Below are positions 1 to 12,292 of a DNA stretch of 64,000 nucleotides, in pieces. The stretch's first letter is position 1. Every line of letters starts with the position of its first letter. The translations under genes were made by a program, and so were the position numbers. Source of the stretch: Kappaphycus alvarezii (lineage: Eukaryota > Rhodophyta > Florideophyceae > Gigartinales > Solieriaceae); the NCBI GenBank assembly GCA_002205965.3, contig NADL03000556.1:62001-126000 (forward strand), given 5' to 3'. Below the pieces are notes generated by a model, which saw only the letters and a list, made by a program, of their open reading frames with translations, was not told the DNA's origin and did not search any database.

Positions 1-3000
1 TTAGTTGCGCGAGCCGCCGATAAATGTTTGGTCAACGTTTCTAGCGGAGGTTCATTGGGCAGAAAATAATTTGCCTGAACGCTGAGTTTTGCCCTCTACA
101 ATATCAGGGCGCCTCGTAGAATACGAGTTTAGAGTAGTAACTTTGGGTAACGGGATGATGCATAGACTGCACGGTCTGGATCAAAAGAGCGACAAATTAT
201 TGGAAGGTAAGGAAAACTGCGAAGATCGAAGTTAGGATGCCGTCCGTGACTTCAACAGAACTGCTTTTTGATGCAGCAAGGGTTTATCCCTGTGCTGTCT
301 GTTCAAGTCGGCAACTGCAGAATACCTTGGAATCGGATTGCCTTGGAGTTGCAGCAGCTTTGAACAAACATTCAAACTATTCAAATGGGAAACTGCAGTG
401 TGATCAGCGATGGTAATGCAGTCATAAGAGCAACATCGTCACATCTTTACCGCAGTTTACAGTGAACAAGAATGTGACTTCGAGACCAAAAACTTTTTTC
501 TGTCACAAGCGTCCCACATGACAGGAAGTGCCGATTGGGATCGGCTTAACTTACTCGATACGCTCCATTCTTTCCGAGAGGAAAAGTTTAGAGAAAAAGC
601 GAGTAAAGCGACAGAGTAAACAAGATTTCAACTGGGACAGTACGTTATACTGTCATCGAGGCTGGACAATCATACAGTAGCGATGGAGCAGATTTTTGGG
701 AGATATTTGAAATATGGTGACGCGGATGAAGGGAAGTGAGCAGGGGTAGGAGAGTCGAATGGAAGTGATGCTCTCCGCAGTTAATTTGGGCGCCAAACTA
801 GGAAGCAACTGTGGATTATGGAGTGAGTGGTGTAGGATCAGTGTTTGGAGCCGACCTTGCAGGTCCAAGGTCCGGTTGGTTCAAAATCAACGGATGGAGG
901 CGGGAAACTGGTAACAGTTGGTTGTGGAGTATTATGGGGGTGAAGGTGTCAACGAGAGCAGGTAGTGACGTGGACGATGACTGGTTGGATACATTCTGGA
1001 GCCATAATCTGCTGTTTAAATGATCGTGCACACAGAGTAGAGAGGAGGAAATTGAAAAAAGGAGCGACTCCTGTGATTTGAAAAGTTCTGTAAATGCAAT
1101 AGGAATTGTCGACAGTAAGGATAGCAACTGGGTAAGGGGAGTTGGAATGACAAATGGAAATGATGCCGAGTTGAATTTTTTGTTCTGATGTTTATGATGG
1201 AAGGATTATGCATGTGGATGGGCGACAGATGGAGCGAGATTTTATTCTGGGTTTCAATTGCCCCAAAAAAATCGTTGCTCGGAAGAAGATCCCAGAGGAG
1301 AAGGTGTTTGAAGCGAAATATCCCATTCCCAACGTTAGCGAGGGGTATTTTGTGAAGTCCGCAGAGTTAAAAAAGGTGTTCCTGATACTATGATATGGCT
1401 TGGTATCGGTGTACAGTATAATGAATTGGGGTAGAACCATTTTTGCTCCTGCTCGATATAGCGTTGTGACGGGGTGGGAAATGGTGCTTTGGCCATTAGT
1501 TTGAAATTTGTGGATGTAGATGAATAGGTGCGCCAGTGGATTCAAGTATCTGGTTGAATTATAAGCGCATGTGCAGGCATATGTGTTAGTCATCAATGAC
1601 GAGCACTACGGTGTACCACACTTGATGGAATAGAGCTGATGATGTTTTTTGAGCTTCCACGGATTTTCTAGTTCTGTAAACCTTTACAGTAGTCACATGA
1701 CGTTCACCTTCAATACAGAATTAGGAAGGAATCGACATACTGTACAGTAACTTTACGCTGGCGCCTGCAAACACCCTTTGTACCTCTGTACAGACACATA
1801 TCAAAAACGTTTCTTCCTTTTATTCAATATTCTTGTACTGCCGCGTGGAAACCGCCAGCCATCCGAACGCTGGAAGGCCTCACAAACCAGGATCCACGGC
1901 TCCACTGTGTTTGACTTTATCTGGCTCAATTTGGATTTTGCTTTAACGATTGGAACAAAGTAGTCGTGTATGCCTCTAGTTGGAGAGGGTAAATTGCACC
2001 TAACATTTGGCTCGAGTTGGTTGGACAATCAGGATTTTGAAAAGGTTATGAAATTCAATAAAACTTTGGCCAGGAAAAAGCAAAGAATGTAGAAGCTTCC
2101 AACGTCACCAACTCCGTGTATTGCACTGTTATGTCTTGATCAGATATACTGCTGTACAAATTGTACATGAAAACAAAATACAAATTTTTACCAAATTTGT
2201 TTTAGCATGAAAAGGCTCGGGAGATATCGTATAATTTTTGAAATTTTTTTTTTGAAATTCAAACTGTGTAAATGGGGGGTTAATTTACTGTGGTATATAT
2301 GTGGGTTGGTATCCAGGAAAATTTTTGAAAATGGACTTGACCCTCGAACATACCGACTGGGAGTATTGTTTTTTTTTTTTTGTACCGAATACTACAGTAC
2401 AGTATGATGTCGAAATGAAACCTTAAGGGCCATAGATCTTATGACAAAGTGACAAAACGACGAATCCGCCGCAAGAAAGTGGCCAGTACAGTATGCCTCC
2501 CTCATCGCGTATGATACAAGAAGGCTAAAGCCAACAAATTTTAGAGTAAATCCACTGTACAATGTACAGTATACTGTATGGCATAAGTACAGTAGTATGG
2601 AGTAATCTTTCTCAGGATTTCAAATTAGCACAACTTTTTTTCTTCTAAAAAATGAAATTACAACAATTTCTATATACAGCAGCCAATCATTTTTACTTAT
2701 TATTTTTCTATTTGACCTTTGCCTGCACCTGATAGCACAACCAGCTAGTTCCTAACTGTAAGTTCAGTTTTTAAGTGAAAGTGTACTCATCCAGAAAATC
2801 GTCGAAATATAAAAAATTATCTTTCAAGAAGATAACAAAATTTGCTTGAAGATGTGGACATTTTTATCTAGCTTGCCATATGGCATTGTCACGGCAGAGG
2901 AAGCCAAACATGATGTACAGCATGTACAGTGACCTTACTCCAGCTCACAGGAAAATGCGTTCTTACTTTCTTTTTTTCTAAATATCCAAATATGTTCATA

Positions 3001-3017
3001 AAAAAACTTAAAAAAGT
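1..3017. other. Gene-poor flank without a supportable gene
   Basis: No reading frame here exceeds about 135 codons and none carries a recognisable motif; the longer ones lie on both strands over the same bases, as expected by chance. Past about 2,000 the DNA turns AT-rich, and copies of the self-complementary GTACAGTA-type motif appear around 2,390-2,600. I see no RNA gene and no transposon signature. Old, fully decayed repeats cannot be excluded. Confidence 0.5.
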
Positions 3018-3088
3018 ATGATCCACATCCAAGATGGCACCATGAGGCGTTTCATGCAAATCCACTCGACCTTGCCTTTCAATCTTCA

Positions 3089-3096
3089 TATAAATT
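3089..3096 (+). promoter_or_regulatory. TATA-like box upstream of the membrane protein gene
   Basis: TATAAATT stands about 165 bases before the ATG at 3,261. It lies inside the 5' part of a longer open frame, so if it is the promoter the longer frame cannot be the translated one. This supports the downstream start codon. Confidence 0.35.
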
Positions 3097-3260
3097 ACCT
3101 ACCCAAACCCCGTCCGTCACCCGGTCATCCCCTCCGCGTCTTTCACAACATCAACCACTCTATACCACCCCTCAATCCACACAACGCACACCCTATCCAC
3201 CCACGTCCAACCGCATTTACCGCTACGCATCAGATCCCCACACCCACTCTTTACACCCCT

Positions 3261-3785
3261 ATGTCCCCGACCCAACTCAACCCTCGCATCGCCGCCCGCA
3301 AAGTCGCGGAGCTCTCTGCCCTGGAAAAGCGCCTTCAATCCGCCGCCATTCGCGCTCGTCACTTCGGCTTCCCCGCCCGCTCTGCGTCATATCTTCGTCA
3401 ACTAAGCGCCGTGCGCTTGGAGCGCGAGCGCTGGGCCCTCGTCCTCAACTCCCCATCGGCCCCAGTACCCACCCCGCATCTACTTGCCGGCTTGTTTGCC
3501 CTGCTCGTGCCGATCATCGACTGGTTAGTCGCCGGCGGTGTTGCGGCGAAGCGCTTGGCTAGAGTCGTGTTCACAATTGGCCTTGTGGTTTGTGCTGTCG
3601 TAATTGGCACCTCACCGCCTTCTACGTGGGCGTCGCCGGCTGGAGAAGAGGCCGTGCCGTTGCACTGGGTTACGGAGATTGCACAGAAGGAATTGAAAAG
3701 GAAGAATGGATCCCCGCCTTTGCCTGTCCATCCCATGTCTGGTAGGGCCTTGAAACCCCTTCTTGATCTAGTGCCTCGTACATAA
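3261..3785 (+). CDS. Small predicted two-pass membrane protein, function unknown
   Basis: The 174-residue protein has a basic, helical, coiled-coil-like N-terminal half (about residues 10-60, rich in Arg, Ala, Leu and Glu). Two hydrophobic segments follow (about 73-94 and 102-118), then a polar tail. The frame opens earlier, at 3,018. I chose the ATG at 3,261 because the 5' extension is Pro/His-rich low-complexity sequence holding a TATA-like box, while from 3,261 the third codon positions become strongly G/C and the composition looks coding. The coil-then-two-helices shape loosely resembles the C-terminal two thirds of GET1/WRB, the membrane receptor for tail-anchored proteins, but the first GET1 membrane helix is missing and no diagnostic motif is visible. 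It stands alone with no partner gene beside it. It is probably a real host gene; the function is not assigned. Confidence 0.6.
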   Translation: MSPTQLNPRIAARKVAELSALEKRLQSAAIRARHFGFPARSASYLRQLSAVRLERERWALVLNSPSAPVPTPHLLAGLFALLVPIIDWLVAGGVAAKRLARVVFTIGLVVCAVVIGTSPPSTWASPAGEEAVPLHWVTEIAQKELKRKNGSPPLPVHPMSGRALKPLLDLVPRT

Positions 3786-5890
3786 TGCTCTTCCTTTTGG
3801 GTTCACTATCTTTGCTATGCATGAGCGGCACAATATTGCACAGTCGGTTTTGTATTGAGAACGTAGCCGGAGGTAACTGAAATATGTCACCAAGGTACTG
3901 ACTGCCCCCGCCACTTTCGTAAGCACCTATGGCATGTTTGGTGACTGTCACGGAATGATGTTCTCGCTGTCTTCATCCGCACCGCAGACTCATGTCTCGG
4001 ATTTGCCGCGAGGAAAATCAGTTTCCGCGCACGAAGGTGACCCTACCCACAAGGGCAGTCACATTGCCATCGCTAGATTAGTCGTACTTAGATAACATCT
4101 TGTGTCGAAGACAGGAGAGGATAATTGGAAGCATAGTTGAAGAATGTTTGCTAAGTAGTCATTATTTGCTCGTGGTGACATGGATCGCTTGTATTTTGTA
4201 ACTGCGTAGGAAGCTTACTCGTTGCGGGCCATGGTTTTTTCGGATGACCTGTTTGTGTGCTAGAAGAATTGGTGGCCATAACCTTGTGCTAACTTTTTCG
4301 TAACTAGTTCAGCATCTGTCGGCTTAGGTTGACGCTAATATAAAAGAGTCCTTAGATATTTACTCGCCCTCATAGTCACAGAAGCCGCTGCTGCGGAGTC
4401 GGGGTATACAGAAGAGTTTTACTACTTTTGAAACTCAAGTCCACACTATGTGAACAGCCTGCACGGATGTCGTTCGCGCGGTCATTCATACTCCTCGGCT
4501 TTCGGACGTAACCTCTGGATCTTTCGAGGAACGTCTGCTGATTGGCGGAGCCGTCCTCATGATTCATCGAGCACAAGTCAGCAGCACAAGTCAGCGACAA
4601 AGACTGACAACCGACGGTGGACGCTTCTTTCCAGGTGATAAGCCGCGTATCGTTGTATTCACAGCTAGGGCTTGACGATCTTGTCTCCTCTTGCGCTCCA
4701 ATGACAAATTGGCAAAAAACCATTCCATCGCTTCAAACACATCAGCCTTTCGACTACCGTGGGTTCTGTTTGCATGTATCAATACACGCACTGGATTGAG
4801 TTGGGAAAAGTAGGATGTGACGAAATGTGTTGAACATTGTCTCCTTGCATTTTAACGTGGGATTGCAGTGAAAGGAATGCCAGCCATCGCTGGCAATGAC
4901 CGCGGCGGTTGTCGAGAGTTCAGTATGATTGTTCGCATTGGAGGACAAGGATCCGCTGATGGCTTGAGTCTAAGGTTGCTAGTGGAGACTGGGGAGGCCC
5001 GTACCATGGCCAACAATCAAGCCATCGCCCTTGATTGAGGCGACGGGCATCATCGCCAGGCTTGTAGAAAATCCTTACAGGGACTGACTTCCGCAGTGGA
5101 GGGGAAAACTGCCCCATGCGCAGAAGTCTAAGAATTCGACGCTTTCGTAGGGCTTGTGTGCGCCACGAGCATGAATACATTCGCCGACATATTGATGCCG
5201 ACGTCATCAATATCGAAAACTAGTTTGTCACGGGCAGTACTCTCAGCGTCCCTAACTCGCGCCGAGTGGAACAATTGAGGTTATCGTGATTAGAGCGGAG
5301 CGCTGTAGCGCATTCGGGCAGCGTGATATAGAGCGGGGGCGGGCGGCGCGTGCGGTGCCCAACGTGCTTATCATTTGTAGCGCTTGGATGTCGTGAGACC
5401 CGTGTTTTCGTGGCCAGCAGTTAACGCGACGGCAATCGGCACGGTAGAGTAGCTTTCTGATAGCTATAGATAGTGAAGAACTGTATGGCATTAGATAGAG
5501 AGAGATGGAGAGAAGATAAAGGAACTTTATTGAGCAGGGCCTTGGCGAAAGCGAGGGAAGTGGATCGAATTTTGCCTCAGCGTTGATTATATTGCTGTTT
5601 TCGGGGTCCGAATTTGATGGAGCAATGACGGTAGCTCTACATGCAGCAAAGCCGTGTACCGCGGTCCCACGTCGGCATGCAGCGTCAATACTATAATGCG
5701 TTCACTGTAAAGCAAAGTTACAACGTATCATAAGGGTACAGTACTGCACAAAACATGTGACACTTGATAGGGTCGGAAAGGGAAAAAAATTAAAAAGTGT
5801 TGGCGGCCCGGGCGGAGGGGGAGTTTCTGTCTTCGTATCCTGTCTCTTCGTTCCCCCCCTCCACCAACGATTCATTGGCCCCCGAGATGA
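3786..5890. other. Intergenic stretch, no supported gene
   Basis: Short frames on the minus strand at 4,376-4,791, 4,920-5,210 and 5,252-5,491 have plausible amino-acid composition but no motif I recognise, and they overlap frames on the other strand. They may be remnants of a decayed repeat. The GC-rich part at about 5,230-5,480 differs in base use from the DNA around it. Confidence 0.4.
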
Positions 5891-7222
5891 CAAATTAGGG
5901 TATCCCAATGGAATACATGTGGCCTCGCAACCTCCCTACCATCAATCCACACCCTCCTCATCACCACCAACCCAGATATCCTAATCATCACGGAGACAAG
6001 AACCGACGCAGCGCCGCTCTTGTGCCGAGTTTGGCCTCAAGCAACCGTTTCACAGATCCCCCCACGCCGCACCACTATAAACGCCCCCCCCCGCGGCGGC
6101 GTTGCAATCGCAGTAAGACCTGGGCTCCGGGCTATCACTCATCATGTCTGCAACACTTACCATCCACTCACCAATTCCATCCTCCAAATCCTCACAATCA
6201 AACTGAACCCTTCCACTCATGTCTCAGGCGCCTACGTCAGCCCAAATTTCCCAGCACAATCGTTCGTGGCATTACTCAACGACTTCATCCGCCATTCCCC
6301 ACCGCACGCCATCCTAGCAGGAGATCTGAACGCTCGATCCTCCCTCTGGGACACAACAGCCAACCGAAGGGGAAGATCACTAGTGAGAGCAGTCCAGGAC
6401 ACACGATTCAAGATATTCGCATCTACTCAACCCTCATTCCACCCACGGGGGGCACTAGGCTCAAGCAATCCTGATATCTTCATCTCCTCCGACCACCTAC
6501 ACTGCACCACCCGCACAGACAGCTGGACTAGCTGCTCAGATCATCACCCCGTAATAGCGACGACCACCCGCAGCTTCCTCTCCAACTCAAACACGACCCC
6601 CAGAAGGATAACGAAATCAATGCTCACCACCCCGACGAACCAGCAGCAAGCAGCGGAAACCTACAAACGTTCCCTGCCACCACTTATCGACGCGCTCTCC
6701 AACTGCACTGCGATGACCGCCCCTGCCATATACGATCGTGTCACACGAGCCATCACCGAACCATGGCAACAGATCGCAAACCGCCGACCGCGCCGATTCA
6801 AACCGTTCTGGACTCACTCCTTGGATGCACTAGCGGCCAAACGCAACAAGGCTTATAAGAAAGCAAAACGTACTGGAATATATGCGGATTATCTCGAGTT
6901 GAAAAGACTCCAGGCCGTCGTCCGGCAACAAGTCCGAAGAGAGAAACGATGGTTCCAAAAGCGGACCCTGCTCCGCCTCACAGACCTCCCCAACGAACAA
7001 TATACCAGGGCAGTAGCAACTGATCGACGGCAGACCGCCAGGAGGAAAACGGACCAAAACCGCAACGGACGCCAGCTCTCCCCACGGGACTTCACTATAT
7101 CATGGGCACCGCCCATAATCAGGAACAACCCCCGATCCAAATACAGAGCTATACCCCCCCACCGGCGCTCGAACAACACATCCTCAACTACATCTGCACC
7201 GCGCCACGGGGAAAAGCAGTAG
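5891..7222 (+). pseudogene. LINE endonuclease domain (exonuclease-endonuclease-phosphatase fold)
   Basis: The frame starts with an RVSQWNTCGL segment carrying the first catalytic Asn, then an IITETRT segment with the catalytic Glu, GDLNARSSLW with the Asp-Asn pair, and SDHHPV with the terminal Asp-His. This is the full motif order of an APE-type nuclease that nicks target DNA to prime reverse transcription. After about residue 220 the frame continues into a basic connecting region and ends where the reverse transcriptase frame takes over. There is no in-frame ATG near the start, so the beginning of the element is probably missing. Confidence 0.85.
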
Positions 7223-8169
7223 GAAATGATGGCATACACATTGAGATGATGAAGACAGAGCCCGTTCTCTTCGCCATTCTACACCTGGTGGACAACAATA
7301 GGCAGAACGCTCCACTACCCCGAACCTGGGCAACAGGAACCCTGATCCCGGTCCACAAACGAGGGGACCAACAAAATCCAGCGAATTACCGCCCACTTTG
7401 CCTCCTATCGCACTGCCGAAAAGCCATCGAAGGAGGTCTCGCCTCTTTCCTAGCCGACCTCACAGACCCCCACCCAATGCAATTTGGCTTCCAAAGAAGA
7501 ATAGGCCCCCTTCACGCTCTCATAGCCACGGAAGCAGCCATTACCCAAGGGGATAGCTGGCTCGCTGCCCTGGACATGTTCAAAGTCTACGACAGGGTCA
7601 ACCGTCATCTGCTCTTACACGACTGTGGACGCATGCTCCCCCACACAGAAACAGCCATGATAACAGCATGCCTCCTGCCCCTCACGGTCCGGACAAGAGA
7701 CGACTGTACCTCTACAACAACGGAAATCCGCCTCGGTCTCACCCAAGGTTCCCCTCTCTCCCCACTCCTCTTCAATGTCTTTATTAATGGCCTTCCCCAC
7801 GCCCTGACTGCCATCACAACTTCCCTCTCCCTCCCTCCTCCATGCAAACTTTTCGCGGACGACGTCCTCCTCCACTCCCACGACCCTTCGCTCCTCCAGA
7901 CTCTCCTCGACGAATGTCAAAGCTGGGCATCGGCCAGACAAATGACCTGGGCACCCAACAAGTGCATAGTAATCTCCCAGCACCCGGCCCACCCAGCGCT
8001 ACCACTCACAATCCATTCCACGGCGATTCGTCTCGCAGACAAGGCCCCATACCTAGGGATGACAATCACCCCCACGGAATACACCCTGACGCGACCATCA
8101 GCAGGGCACAACGCACACTACATGGCACCCGGTCCCTGTTACACTCAACACCCCTCACTACTGACATGA
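7102..8169 (+). pseudogene. LINE reverse transcriptase domain
   Basis: Motifs run in order. GNDGIHIEMMK comes first, then TLIPVHKRGDQQNPANYRPLCL (block 2), LDMFKVYDRVN (the first catalytic Asp, usually within LDxSKAFD), GLTQGSPLSPLLFNVFIN (template grip) and LFADDVLL, where Phe replaces the usual Tyr of YxDD. The sequence then runs through the thumb as far as about 8,095, after which homology passes to another frame. The enzyme copies the element RNA at a nicked chromosomal site. The catalytic Asp residues are all still present, so the frameshifts rather than active-site loss make this copy inactive. Confidence 0.88.
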
Positions 8170-8870
8170 CCCCTGCACGTCCTGGCCACCTCCTCCACAC
8201 CTTCATACGCAGCACGTACCTCTACGGCGCAATCCTGCTGCGCGACCTCGAAGACCTCCATCGCACCGACCTCTCCATCCAGCGGCAGCTCTTCGCATCC
8301 TACCTCCGCACAAGAGGCATATTCAACACCACCCACCTGTCCCGGTTACGAGCCATCCTCCAAATCCCGGACCTCACCAGCCTTCTCCAAACACAAGCCT
8401 CCAATTTCCTCGCCACTCTCCAAGCCACCACCAAAACGGGCACAGGCAACCACAAGTCAACGGCGGCCCGCACCCTACAAAATATCAGAACCGCTGGTAC
8501 CAACTCGGTTCTCCACAAAACCCTCACCTCCGCACCCCAGACGCACCCATCCCACCTCTACACTACCGTTTGGAATACGCGTAACAACCCCCCATCCCGC
8601 CGTCAACGCCGCTTCTCACCCCGCCTCGCACCCGCCGTAACACAAATAGGAACATACCCATCCTTTCTCACCTCCCCCATCCTCAAGGGGCACCCACATC
8701 GCCTCGCCTTACGATGGTTTCTACACTGGTTCCCACATCACCCAGTACCTACGACAACGCCCCACAGAACTGCTACCAGGACCATGGAACTCCTCCGGAA
8801 CAACGCCATCACCGACAACCAACTTGAACGATTACGACACGCCATCAATGTACTATACACTCAGCGCTAG
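8098..8870 (+). pseudogene. C-terminal part of the LINE polyprotein
   Basis: This frame takes over from the reverse transcriptase frame and runs to a stop at 8,870. The open frame itself starts further upstream, at 7,842, overlapping the reverse transcriptase in another frame. The protein is basic and rich in Thr, His and Leu, with a helical FIRSTYLYGAILLRDLEDLHR region typical of the stretch after the LINE thumb. No RNase H domain or zinc knuckle is visible in it. Confidence 0.6.
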
Positions 8871-9237
8871 CGGCCACTTTAACGCATCTCTCTCCTGTCG
8901 CTGGCCCCAAACGGCGGCTAAGATACACACCAAAAGTCCATCCGGACAAGATTCTCCGCATGCATTACAGTATTTCTCTTGCAAGATTACCCTGACAACA
9001 TAGCCCACTAGTCGGCATTTATTAGTCAGGAGTTTTAAATAAATGTTCACCACACCAACGGCCAGTACTGTTTATATGGCAATCGAGGGTGTGGCCGAAA
9101 GTTCCAGAACCACACGCCGTGAGGCCGACAATAATTAAAAAATAAGTAATTACTGCAGAAAATAAGTTGAAATAATCCTAGAGTACAGTAGCTGACAAAA
9201 TAGACAACTAAGAACCAAAAGCGTCATACAAGTAGTC

Positions 9238-9620
9238 AAAAAAGGCAGATTTTTGGTGACCCTTTAGGAGAAACCAACACCACCCCGGCCCCAGATGGAA
9301 GCCCGGCGCACCATATAGCAAGAACTTGGCGATGACACAAGATCTCACTGCCCCCCTCTAACATCAAATCACAGCTCCATAACCTCCGCTCCAAATATGT
9401 CCAACGCATCATCCCGAGCCCAGCACTGTGAACCGCCACGTTCAAACATCTCTCCTTCATCTGCATGCAGTGCCGTCCCCGCTCTGAACACACGTCGATT
9501 CAGGGCAGCTAAAGCCTTCGGGACTGATCCATCCGTGTAAATACGAGCGGGGGGTTCATATGGCTTTGGACCCATCTGAAAATCCCTTCGTGGACCACTA
9601 CGATGGAAAAGGCTAACCAA
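9238..9620 (-). pseudogene. RNase H-like fragment, probably from a retroelement
   Basis: Reading right to left, an RIYTDGS motif (the first catalytic Asp region of type I RNase H) is followed in a second frame by a GAGVVLVSPKG-like strand. Both are features of the RNase H found at the C-terminus of many LINEs. The spacing between them is longer than usual and the frame changes near 9,375. It lies just downstream of the LINE but on the opposite strand, so it is either a second element or an inverted piece. Confidence 0.4.
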
Positions 9621-10105
9621 ACCGTGAAGAAGTCAACGGGAGGAAGGGCGTCACGCCGAGAGTTGATGGCAAAGGCCGCTTGGATACGGGGGAACGAACG
9701 TCTTCACCCACGGTATCTCTTGCCGAGATAGAGATGACGACGCAATCCAAAAACAAGGAAATGAAACGTTACCAAATGAAATTCAACTATTTAACGACAG
9801 AATACTAGGTTAAGTTGGCATATGAGGGCCCTTCCTAACTAATTTGTGACAGCGACGTTTCGTCTTCTGCAAACAAGCATCCCAGTCGAATTCTTCCAGT
9901 CTTTGACCGTTTCCGTTGATCGGACACCTTTTGGTTTGCTTTCAAGAAGCCTCCATTTTGCAGCAAAAGTTTTCTGGAGTTTGTAAAACATGAAATTCAA
10001 ATTGTATTCAGATGATAAAGAAGGGACAGAAGAATAAACAAGAACACATGGGACAAGCATAAGATAAATACGGGCTGGCGTCTAGAGGACGGACTCAGGA
10101 ATTAA

Positions 10106-10705
10106 TACTGTAGGAAAAACGGGCGCAAAGAGTAGGGTATCAGGCGCCTCGCATGGATAGGTTGTCGGGAATGCCTACCTACAAAAGAGGTTAGCCAACA
10201 AACAGGATGAACTGATTTCCAGATGTGGCACGGTCCGAAAAAACGGACCTTGAAAGCCGTACACTCAGCCGTGGAAGTTAGGGCATTTCCATGTGCGACC
10301 AAAACCCAGCCTCCAGGATTAAACTGTCGGGGTTGGACCGTGCCAACATCCCTAACAAGCCGCTGCATATGCATATCGACCCTCGTCACCCGAATTGCGA
10401 AGGAATACAACATCTATAGCCGTCGATGCTCTTCTGAAGGCTTTTATATCAACGAAGCGGGGTCTGCCGGGTCCATACGCGGTACCACTCCGAACATGAG
10501 TTGGAACGGGGAGGTACGTGTTCCAAGCCGTCATCGGCGGTAGCCATAAAGAACTTAGGGAAGCCATTGTTCCCAGTCGGATTCTTGTCCGATCACCATC
10601 TTCCTTAATCAGTTCTTTATAGTGCGCACCATCCTTTCGGCTCGGCTGTTTGACATCGGAGCATAGGCTGGGACGGTGCTCCACTTGACTCAATTCTTGC
10701 TTCAC
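10106..10705 (-). mobile_element. Ty3/gypsy integrase C-terminal fragment (fossil)
   Basis: The translated fragment matches the end of the integrase of the LTR-flanked element at 20.85-26.79 kb. Shared features are the YAPMSN-RAERMVRTIK segment, the WVLVAHG turn and the IHARRL terminus. Only the last part of pol is present, with no gag, protease or LTR attached. It is broken in a few places. It belongs to the same family as the larger element and is older or faster decayed. Its upstream edge stops just before the telomere-like array. Confidence 0.75.
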
Positions 10706-10710
10706 TCGAC

Positions 10711-10804
10711 TTTTGGGGTTTTTAGGAGTTTTTTCGGGGTTTTAGGGGTTTTAAGGGGATTTAGGGGGTTTAAAGGGGTTTTAAAAATTTTTTAGGGGTT
10801 TTAA
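10711..10804 (+). repeat. Degenerate telomere-like G-rich array
   Basis: About ten imperfect units of the form TTTTAGGGG or TTTTGGGG follow one another, with lengths varying by a base or two. The strand asymmetry (G and T on one strand) is that of telomeric DNA. No matching array was seen elsewhere except a short echo near 18,420-18,470. It lies directly beside the truncated end of the integrase fragment. Confidence 0.6.
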
Positions 10805-12290
10805 CGCTGGATGGTTTATCGCCGTTAAACTTGTCGACTTTATGAAGAAGAATTGAGTCGAGACGAATACCTTCTCTAGATATGTTCATGATTTCCATGA
10901 TTATCCACTTGGTCTCTAGCTCAACCACAAATAAGCGGCGCAGCACCACTAACACCAGGATCAACAAACGTACGACGAAAAGATTCGGATTGCTCCGACC
11001 GATCCATTGTCTGGATCTTGAGGAAACTGCGTCAAATTACGACCACTGTTATTGGTCATACTTTCATTTTCTCCACATGGCGGATGTTCAAAGCGGATGC
11101 TGGATCCACGGCTGTCCTTAAACTTATATATAACGCCTTGTGTTATTTCATGCGTACAATTCACGAAAATGCAGAGCCAAATAATCGTTCGGATAGACTT
11201 CTCATTCTTCTCCGTTTCTGAAATCCTGACACTGTCGATAAACTGACTCGTAATCCCCTCGAGTCCATAAATTTAATCTACTTTGAATAACACTTTGACG
11301 GGAACATCGGCATGGAAGAGAACTTTTATCCGAGGATAAACTGCGGAGCAGGGGGAAGGTCCACCATATACTCAGCGACATCATTAAGATCTGGTAGTCC
11401 AGAAGAAGCTTCAGACGCCGTGGTGGAATGCGGATCTGGTATAGCGAAAAACTCCAAGGTTGATATCGTGACAATCAAAATCTGAAGAGGAATTCCACCA
11501 CCCAAGGAAGACGTTGGTATCAATCTGAGAATCTGATCGCATTTCTGTTTGAACTGGCTGCGAGAAAGCGGCTGTATTGTAAATGATACTGATGATGTCT
11601 GGTGTGGTTCACGATTTGACCTCGATATGAAACGGGGATGAATGCAATAGCCAAAAGCTTGTCACTGTTGAGTCGTGTCAATCGAGACCAGGAAAATGAA
11701 TCCGGATTGTGGTGTTATCCCGCGACTATTGGCCGCAGTTGTAAGGGTGTAAAATCAACCTTATTGATCAACTGCAAGCACAATGGGTAGGTGAATAAAG
11801 TTTTTTTATTGACGAGAAGGGCCGATGTGGTGGCGTGAGCAGGGCCAATGACTCGGTGGGAATCTAACGTAGCGGTACTTCTCAATGGTGGTGGACCCTT
11901 TTTTGGAGAGTGGGGGTAGGGTACCGGAGTTCATTGATATTAAACCATACAAAGACAGCCAGTGCTGCGTCTCAAGAACGCAGCAGGCAGTTGTGCATTA
12001 TAATGTAAAACGACAGGTACATATTGTACTGTAGGTATCGCTCGCAAAGACTCAATGAGCACGCAATGAATTGATAAATGAAAATGATTGATATGAAACG
12101 AAATACTGTATATTTTCCCTGCGACTCACTCAGACACCTATATATATTGAAAAACTTTACAAGCTTAGAATTGGTAGTAAATATTTACGAGTTGTACAGT
12201 GGGTGCATCCAGGAGCTACAAATTTTCCATTTTACCAGTTGGCTGCCAATTAGAAACCTGTAAAAGTAATGGAGACCTCGCTACATCTGG
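10805..12290. other. No supported gene
   Basis: A minus-strand frame, open over much of 11,326-11,740, reads as a Ser/Thr/Pro-containing protein without motifs I recognise. It may be retroelement-derived, but nothing proves it. The rest is ordinary noncoding DNA. Confidence 0.35.
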
Positions 12291-12292
12291 AT

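Larger units (their letters stand above)
5891..9060 (+). mobile_element. LINE-type non-LTR retrotransposon, broken
   Basis: One polyprotein-like coding region holds an APE-type endonuclease followed by a reverse transcriptase, the usual order in LINE ORF2. It is spread over three forward frames, so at least two frameshifts have occurred, one near 7,100 and one near 8,100. The endonuclease begins within a few codons of a stop at 5,888 with no ATG, and no ORF1 is visible upstream, so the copy looks 5' truncated, as is common for LINEs. Strong C-rich codon use sets it apart from its neighbours. The 3' end is uncertain; the coding region stops at 8,870 and an A-rich stretch lies near 9,130-9,180. 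I cannot assign a clade. Confidence 0.88.

Noticed and set aside
816-1127. A 103-codon minus-strand frame rich in Ser, Leu and Pro
   Set aside because: It overlaps a plus-strand frame, has no motif, and its length is expected by chance.
4591-5210. Minus-strand frames with plausible composition
   Set aside because: No motif or repeat copy supports them, and they overlap other frames.
6889-7239. A 116-codon minus-strand frame inside the LINE
   Set aside because: It is a shadow of the endonuclease frame with no motif of its own.
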